A stretch of 9,565 nt of DNA from Bacteroidales bacterium. Its GTDB lineage: Bacteria; Bacteroidota; Bacteroidia; Bacteroidales; Tenuifilaceae. This document shows, one piece after another, positions 5,672 to 9,565 of this stretch. A program made the translations under genes and the position numbers. The stretch is from NCBI GenBank assembly GCA_003531155.1, contig DQHR01000088.1, positions 1 through 9,565 on the forward strand. Direction: 5' to 3'. Numbering within the stretch: position 1 is the stretch's first letter; every line of letters starts with the position of its first letter. The notes under the pieces are model-generated. The model was not told the origin of the DNA. It made no database searches and was given only the letters and a program-made list of their open reading frames with translations.

Positions 5672-8293
5672 TTGAGCGAATTTAACGAGAGTACAGTTGT
5701 AGAAACTCCCCTTATGAAGCAATACTTTAGCATCAAGCGTAAGCATCCTGATGCTATTTTACTCTTTAGGGTTGGTGATTTTTACGAAACATTTGGTGAT
5801 GATGCCATAAAGGCGTCAGAGATACTTGGCATTACGCTTACTCGTCGTGCTAATGGTGCTGCTGCTTACGTTGAATTAGCTGGATTTCCGCATCATGCTC
5901 TTGATACTTATCTTCCAAAACTCGTAAGAGCAGGGCAGAGGGTTGCCATTTGCGACCAGCTTGAAGATCCAAAGTTAACGAAGACTATTGTAAAAAGAGG
6001 TGTTACTGAACTTGTTACACCTGGCGTTTCGTTGAACGATAACGTTCTTGAGCGTAAAGAGAATAATTTCTTAGCATGTGTTCATCTCGATAAAAAGAAC
6101 GCTGGCATTGCTTTTCTCGATATTTCAACTGGTGAGTTTTTTGTAGCAGAAGGTTCAACAGATTATATTGATAAACTGTTAAGCAATTTTAACCCTAAAG
6201 AGGTTCTCGTTGAGCGCACAAAGTATCAAAACTTCATCGAACTATTTGGCTCGAAATACTATGTATTTAAGATGGAGGATTGGGCATATAATGTTGATGG
6301 AGCTAATGAGAAACTACTGAACCATTTCCAAACCCAATCATTGAAGGGTTTTGGTGTAGATGGGATGCGGCTTGGATTAACATCAGCAGGAGCAATACTC
6401 TATTACCTCGATATTACTCAGCATAGTCAGGTTAACCATATTTCATCAATCTCAAGAATTGATGAGGATAAATACGTTTGGCTCGATAGGTTTACTGTTC
6501 GTAACCTTGAACTTTTCTCAACTTATAACGAGGGTGCCAAAACCCTTATAGAGGTAATTGATAGGACTATTTCGCCTATGGGCGGAAGGCTTCTTAAGCG
6601 ATGGTTAGCGTTTCCTTTAAAGGAGATATCGTTAATCAATGAGAGACAGAATGTCGTAGAGTATTTTATTAAAAATGCTGACCTTAATGATTTGCTTATT
6701 GAGAAAGTAAGAGAGGTTGGCGATTTGGAGAGGATCATCTCGAAAGCTGCTGTTGGCAAAATCACGCCTCGCGAGATTGTTCAACTTAAAACATCTTTGT
6801 TTACACTTGTTGAGATAAAGGATGCCTGCGAAAAGTCAGATGAACCAACATTACAGCGTATTGGTGAGCAAATAAATCTTTGTTCTAGGATTAGGGACAG
6901 AATTGACAGGGAAATTACAACAGATCCTCCTGCGTTGGTGGCTAAGGGAGGTGTTATCTCAAGCGGGTTCGATGCCGAATTGGATGAGCTAAGAACAATT
7001 CTTTTTTCGGGTAAAGATTATCTGATTAACTTACAGCAACGAGAATCAGAAAGAACCGGTATTCCTTCGTTAAAAGTTAGTTTTAATAACGTTTTTGGTT
7101 ACTTTATCGAAGTTCGTAATACTCATAAGGATAAAGTTCCTCCTGAGTGGATTCGTAAGCAAACGCTCGTTTCTGCGGAGCGTTATATTACTGAAGAGTT
7201 AAAGGAATACGAAGCAAAAATTCTAGGTGCAGAGGAGAAGATCCTTCAAATTGAACTTAAACTGTTTCAGGAGTTAGTTCTTAGTCTTTCGGAGTATGTT
7301 GCTTCTATTCAATTAAATGCATCGCTTGTTGCTCAAATCGATTGCTTACTATCATTTGCAGCCTGCGCAAAATTATATGGCTACTCAAAGCCATCGCTAA
7401 ATACAACCAACGTAATTGATATCAAGGATGGTCGTCACCCAGTAATTGAACGAATGCTACCAGTTGGCGAGGAGTATATTGCTAATGATGTTTATTTAGA
7501 CGATAAGGAGCAGCAGATTATAATTATCACAGGACCTAATATGGCTGGTAAATCAGCTTTGCTAAGGCAAACAGCGCTTATTGTGCTTTTAGCACAAATT
7601 GGCTCATTTGTACCTGCAAAAGTGGCTTCGCTTGGCGTTGTTGATAAGATATTTACCCGTGTTGGTGCTTCTGATAATATCTCGCTTGGCGAATCAACCT
7701 TTATGGTTGAAATGCAAGAGGCTGCAAGTATCCTAAACAACCTTTCCGATAGGAGTTTGATCCTGCTTGATGAGATTGGTCGTGGTACTTCAACATACGA
7801 TGGAATTTCCATTGCGTGGGCAATGGTTGAATATATTCACGAGCATTCATCGGCAAAGGCAAAAACCCTTTTTGCAACTCACTATCACGAGTTAAACGAA
7901 ATGGAAACGACTTTCCTAAGGGTTAAGAACTATAATGTAACCATCAAGGAGCTCAATAATAAGGTTATTTTCCTTCGTAAATTGGTTAGGGGAGGAAGCG
8001 AGCATAGTTTTGGTATTCATGTTGCTAAAATGCCTGGTATGCCACCAAGTGTTGTGAAAAGGGCAAATGAGATTCTTGCCGAGATGGAGCAATCGCAGCA
8101 GGATAAATCTCTTCATAAACCTGTTGAGGATTTAGGCAAGCATCGTGAGGGTTATCAACTTAGTTTCTTCCAACTTGAAGATCCCGTTCTAAAGCAAATT
8201 CGTGATCAAATCAAACTTCTTGATATAAACAATCTAACTCCTGTTGAGGCATTAAACAAACTTAACGAGATTAAGAGAATCTCTGGACTGTAA
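5672..8293 (+). CDS. mutS: DNA mismatch repair protein MutS
   Basis: MutS recognises base mismatches and small loops in new DNA and, using ATP, recruits MutL to start repair. The 873-residue protein is full length with all domains. The mismatch-binding domain I (about 12-125) holds the F-x-E motif in GDFYETF (Phe37, Glu39), which stacks on the mispaired base. The connector domain is about 130-260, and the lever and clamp domains are about 270-580. The ATPase domain has Walker A GPNMAGKS (621-628), GESTFMVEM (673-681), Walker B LLDEIGRGTSTYDG (698-711) and the ATHYHEL loop (735-741). QLSFF at 829-833 matches the sliding-clamp-binding pentapeptide often found here, and LTPVEALNKLNEIK is the usual C-terminal helix. 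The start is taken as TTG at 5672: an in-frame TAA lies at 5657-5659, the first ATG is codon 15, and the conserved ETPLMKQY begins at residue 11, so an upstream start is needed. ATT at 5663 is the only other option. Confidence 0.97.
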   Translation: MSEFNESTVVETPLMKQYFSIKRKHPDAILLFRVGDFYETFGDDAIKASEILGITLTRRANGAAAYVELAGFPHHALDTYLPKLVRAGQRVAICDQLEDPKLTKTIVKRGVTELVTPGVSLNDNVLERKENNFLACVHLDKKNAGIAFLDISTGEFFVAEGSTDYIDKLLSNFNPKEVLVERTKYQNFIELFGSKYYVFKMEDWAYNVDGANEKLLNHFQTQSLKGFGVDGMRLGLTSAGAILYYLDITQHSQVNHISSISRIDEDKYVWLDRFTVRNLELFSTYNEGAKTLIEVIDRTISPMGGRLLKRWLAFPLKEISLINERQNVVEYFIKNADLNDLLIEKVREVGDLERIISKAAVGKITPREIVQLKTSLFTLVEIKDACEKSDEPTLQRIGEQINLCSRIRDRIDREITTDPPALVAKGGVISSGFDAELDELRTILFSGKDYLINLQQRESERTGIPSLKVSFNNVFGYFIEVRNTHKDKVPPEWIRKQTLVSAERYITEELKEYEAKILGAEEKILQIELKLFQELVLSLSEYVASIQLNASLVAQIDCLLSFAACAKLYGYSKPSLNTTNVIDIKDGRHPVIERMLPVGEEYIANDVYLDDKEQQIIIITGPNMAGKSALLRQTALIVLLAQIGSFVPAKVASLGVVDKIFTRVGASDNISLGESTFMVEMQEAASILNNLSDRSLILLDEIGRGTSTYDGISIAWAMVEYIHEHSSAKAKTLFATHYHELNEMETTFLRVKNYNVTIKELNNKVIFLRKLVRGGSEHSFGIHVAKMPGMPPSVVKRANEILAEMEQSQQDKSLHKPVEDLGKHREGYQLSFFQLEDPVLKQIRDQIKLLDINNLTPVEALNKLNEIKRISGL

Positions 8294-8438
8294 CTTATTG
8301 TTTTGTTGTTCAATGTTATGCTGTGTTGCCGTGAGGCTGTGGGTGTTTATGCATCTGCTTATTTAACTTCAGATAGCTTCCGATTGATTAATAATCTCCC
8401 TAATTTATATAGATACTCTCCGAATTGTTATAATCTGA

Positions 8439-8464
8439 ATTGACGAAATATTGTCAGTTTTTAT
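8439..8464 (+). terminator. Weak intrinsic terminator candidate after mutS
   Basis: ATTGAC at 8439-8444 pairs with GTCAGT at 8453-8458 (six pairs, one a G-U) around an 8-nt loop, and is followed directly by TTTTATT. It is about 145 nt past the mutS stop codon. The stem is short and poor in G+C, so it may be chance, but it is the best hairpin-plus-T-run in this gap. Confidence 0.3.
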
Positions 8465-8597
8465 TAAACGATTGTTTTATAGAAATAAACTTTTTTCAAC
8501 AATTTATGTTTATGGAAACGAGAGGTTTGTGTCGCACAACTATGTTGTATGGCATAAAAAATGCTATATAAAAGTGTTATAAAACATAAAAAGTCTT

Positions 8598-8605
8598 TAT
8601 ATTCG
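8598..8605 (+). promoter_or_regulatory. accC: Candidate -7 element for the biotin carboxylase gene
   Basis: TATATTCG differs by one base from the Bacteroidota TAnnTTTG element and ends 23 nt before the ATG at 8629, a usual distance for a short leader. No clear TTTG is found about 20 nt upstream. The 335-nt gap after mutS supports a separate promoter here. Confidence 0.4.
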
Positions 8606-8628
8606 CCATCGTATTTAAAAGTACATGT

Positions 8629-9537
8629 ATGATAAAGAAGGTTTTAATCGCCAATAGAGGCGAAATAGCAGTTCGGGTTATACGCTCGTGTCGTGAGTTA
8701 GGAATTAAGTCAATTGCCGTTTACTCCGATGCAGACCGAACGGCAATGCACGTTCGTTATGCCGACGAAGCTTACCATATTGGGCCATCACCATCTAAGG
8801 AGAGTTACTTGAACGGCGATAAGATTATTGAGGTTGCAAAGCAATGCAAAGCAGATGCCATACACCCAGGGTACGGCTTTCTTTCTGAGAATGCTGAGTT
8901 TGCAAAGAAATGTTTAACTGCAGGTATCATATTTATTGGTCCATCGTGGGAATCGATTATCGCCATGGGCGATAAAATATCTGCTCGACTAAAAATGATT
9001 GAGGCTGGAGTTCCAGTTGTTCCCGGTACTCAACAGAAGGTTGGAGATATTGATTCAGTTAATAAGGTTGTTGCTGAGATTGGTTTGCCCGTAATTATTA
9101 AAGCATCTGCTGGAGGTGGTGGTAAAGGAATGAGGCTCGTTCGTAAGAAAGAGGATCTTGCTTCAGCAATCAGAATGGCTCAGTCAGAGGCCTTATCATC
9201 GTTTGGTAACGATACTGTTTATATTGAGAAGTATTTGGATTCCCCCCATCACATCGAGTTTCAGATTTTAGCTGATAAGCAAGGTAATACTCTTCATCTG
9301 TTCGAAAGAGAGTGTTCGGTTCAGCGCCGTCACCAAAAGATGATTGAGGAAACGCCATCTCCTTTTATTACAAAGGAGTTACGCGACGAGATGGGAAGGG
9401 CTGCCGTAAAAGCAGCGAAAGCAGTTAGCTACGAGGGTGCTGGTACAATCGAGTTTCTGGTTGATGCAAATCGTAATTTCTACTTTTTAGAAATGAACAC
9501 CTGTTGTACGCTCGGTAATTGGGTGTTCCACCTGTAA
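8629..9537 (+). CDS. accC: Biotin carboxylase subunit (acetyl-/propionyl-CoA carboxylase type), broken by a fold-back junction
   Basis: Biotin carboxylase uses ATP and bicarbonate to carboxylate the biotin of a carrier protein, the first half-reaction of acyl-CoA carboxylases. The N-terminal domain starts MIKKVLIANRGEIAVRVIRSCRELGI and includes HPGYGFLSEN (79-88) and FIGPSWESI. The ATP-grasp domain has IIKASAGGGGKGMRLV (156-171), ERECSVQRRHQKMIEE (226-241) and FYFLEMNT (284-291). The ATG gives the family's usual N-terminus. Only residues 1-291 (to 9501) are genuine. The next residues should include the catalytic Arg and the VEHP Glu, but the frame instead reads CCTLGNWVFHL and stops at 9535-9537, because the sequence there is the reverse complement of the true continuation. 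Family members have about 450-500 residues, so roughly the last third is missing. The gene stands apart from any accB or carboxyltransferase gene in the window. SKESYLN and the VEHPIT seen on the other strand recall the acetyl/propionyl-CoA or pyruvate carboxylase A subunits as much as fatty-acid AccC, so the symbol is tentative. Confidence 0.9.
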   Translation: MIKKVLIANRGEIAVRVIRSCRELGIKSIAVYSDADRTAMHVRYADEAYHIGPSPSKESYLNGDKIIEVAKQCKADAIHPGYGFLSENAEFAKKCLTAGIIFIGPSWESIIAMGDKISARLKMIEAGVPVVPGTQQKVGDIDSVNKVVAEIGLPVIIKASAGGGGKGMRLVRKKEDLASAIRMAQSEALSSFGNDTVYIEKYLDSPHHIEFQILADKQGNTLHLFERECSVQRRHQKMIEETPSPFITKELRDEMGRAAVKAAKAVSYEGAGTIEFLVDANRNFYFLEMNTCCTLGNWVFHL

Positions 9538-9565
9538 ACGGGTGTTCATTTCTAAAAAGTAGAAA
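9477..9565. repeat. Terminal fold-back inverted repeat (25-bp arms, 39-nt spacer), probable chimera
   Basis: The left arm at 9477-9501, inside the biotin carboxylase gene, is the exact reverse complement of the right arm at 9541-9565, which is the very end of the sequence. The match stops at 9502/9540. Because the right arm reaches the last base, its real length may be greater. The arms and spacer are both explained by coding sequence of one gene read in the two directions, so this is not a regulatory hairpin. Confidence 0.95.
9502..9564 (-). other. Inverted copy of the biotin carboxylase continuation
   Basis: Read on the minus strand from 9564 down to 9502, this stretch is open and first repeats FYFLEMNT, then continues RLQVEHPITERTT. 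That is the conserved biotin carboxylase segment that should follow NT on the plus strand, including the catalytic Arg and the VEHP Glu. Reading on through 9501-9496 gives Gly-Val, as the family expects in T-G-[VIL]-D, and then His (CAT) where Asp (GAT) would be normal. The switch point is therefore inside AACACC at 9496-9501. Confidence 0.93.

Larger units (their letters stand above)
8294..8628. other. Intergenic region between mutS and the biotin carboxylase gene
   Basis: These 335 nt hold no open frame of note on either strand and no tRNA-like structure. Besides the terminator and promoter candidates listed separately, there are small hairpins: ACAAC-TAT-GTTGT near 8536-8548, and a GCAT/ATGC stem around 8552-8564. 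They are short and AT-rich, with no known regulatory meaning. I see no riboswitch. Confidence 0.55.

Noticed and set aside
7492..7812. Open frame of 106 codons on the minus strand inside mutS
   Set aside because: It lies opposite the strongly conserved ATPase domain of mutS and its translation resembles no protein; it is a shadow of the real gene.
9502..9537. Natural truncation of the biotin carboxylase with a novel C-terminal tail CCTLGNWVFHL
   Set aside because: These codons are the reverse complement of the true continuation of the same gene, so the tail and stop are by-products of the inversion.
9477..9565. Large hairpin as a transcription terminator, attenuator or invertible phase switch
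   Set aside because: Both arms and the spacer are biotin carboxylase coding sequence, the minus-strand reading restores the conserved protein, and the repeat ends exactly at the last base. A chimera explains all of this.

Overview
The window looks like chromosomal DNA from an AT-rich member of the Bacteroidota (probably Bacteroidales-like; the order is an inference). The evidence is a TonB-dependent receptor with an STN domain, a carboxypeptidase-regulatory-like domain and a plug, followed by a DUF4249-type lipoprotein. Shine-Dalgarno sequences are absent, promoter motifs resemble the TAnnTTTG type, and the MutS and biotin carboxylase are of Bacteroidota type.

Positions 1-3646 (minus strand) form a tight three-gene unit, transcribed from high to low coordinates. 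It runs from a secreted protein of about 237 residues that I can only describe, to an outer-membrane TonB-dependent receptor, to a DUF4249-type lipoprotein cut off by the window edge. The first two genes are 6 nt apart and the last two overlap by 14 nt. The unit probably encodes an outer-membrane uptake or sensing complex of unknown substrate. Upstream of it is 468 nt of very AT-rich DNA without a gene.

Positions 4115-5452 (minus) encode a Lys9-type saccharopine dehydrogenase. It is divergent, across 219 nt, from mutS at 5672-8293 (plus), which is complete, carries all the expected motifs and most likely starts at TTG. A further 335 nt without a gene, holding a weak terminator candidate and a promoter candidate, leads to a biotin carboxylase gene (accC-like) starting at 8629.

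The right end is not ordinary genomic sequence. The biotin carboxylase reads correctly up to ...EMNT (9501), then abruptly turns into the reverse complement of its own continuation. On the minus strand, 9564-9502 reads through NTRLQVEHPITERTT, exactly what should follow on the plus strand, and the last 25 bp (9541-9565) are the perfect reverse complement of 9477-9501. This is a fold-back chimera at a contig end, most likely an amplification or assembly artefact. The TAA at 9535-9537 and the last 11 residues of the open frame should therefore not be believed. Apart from this junction and the uncharacterised receptor operon, the window is ordinary housekeeping sequence, and I see no mobile element, CRISPR array, tRNA or rRNA.
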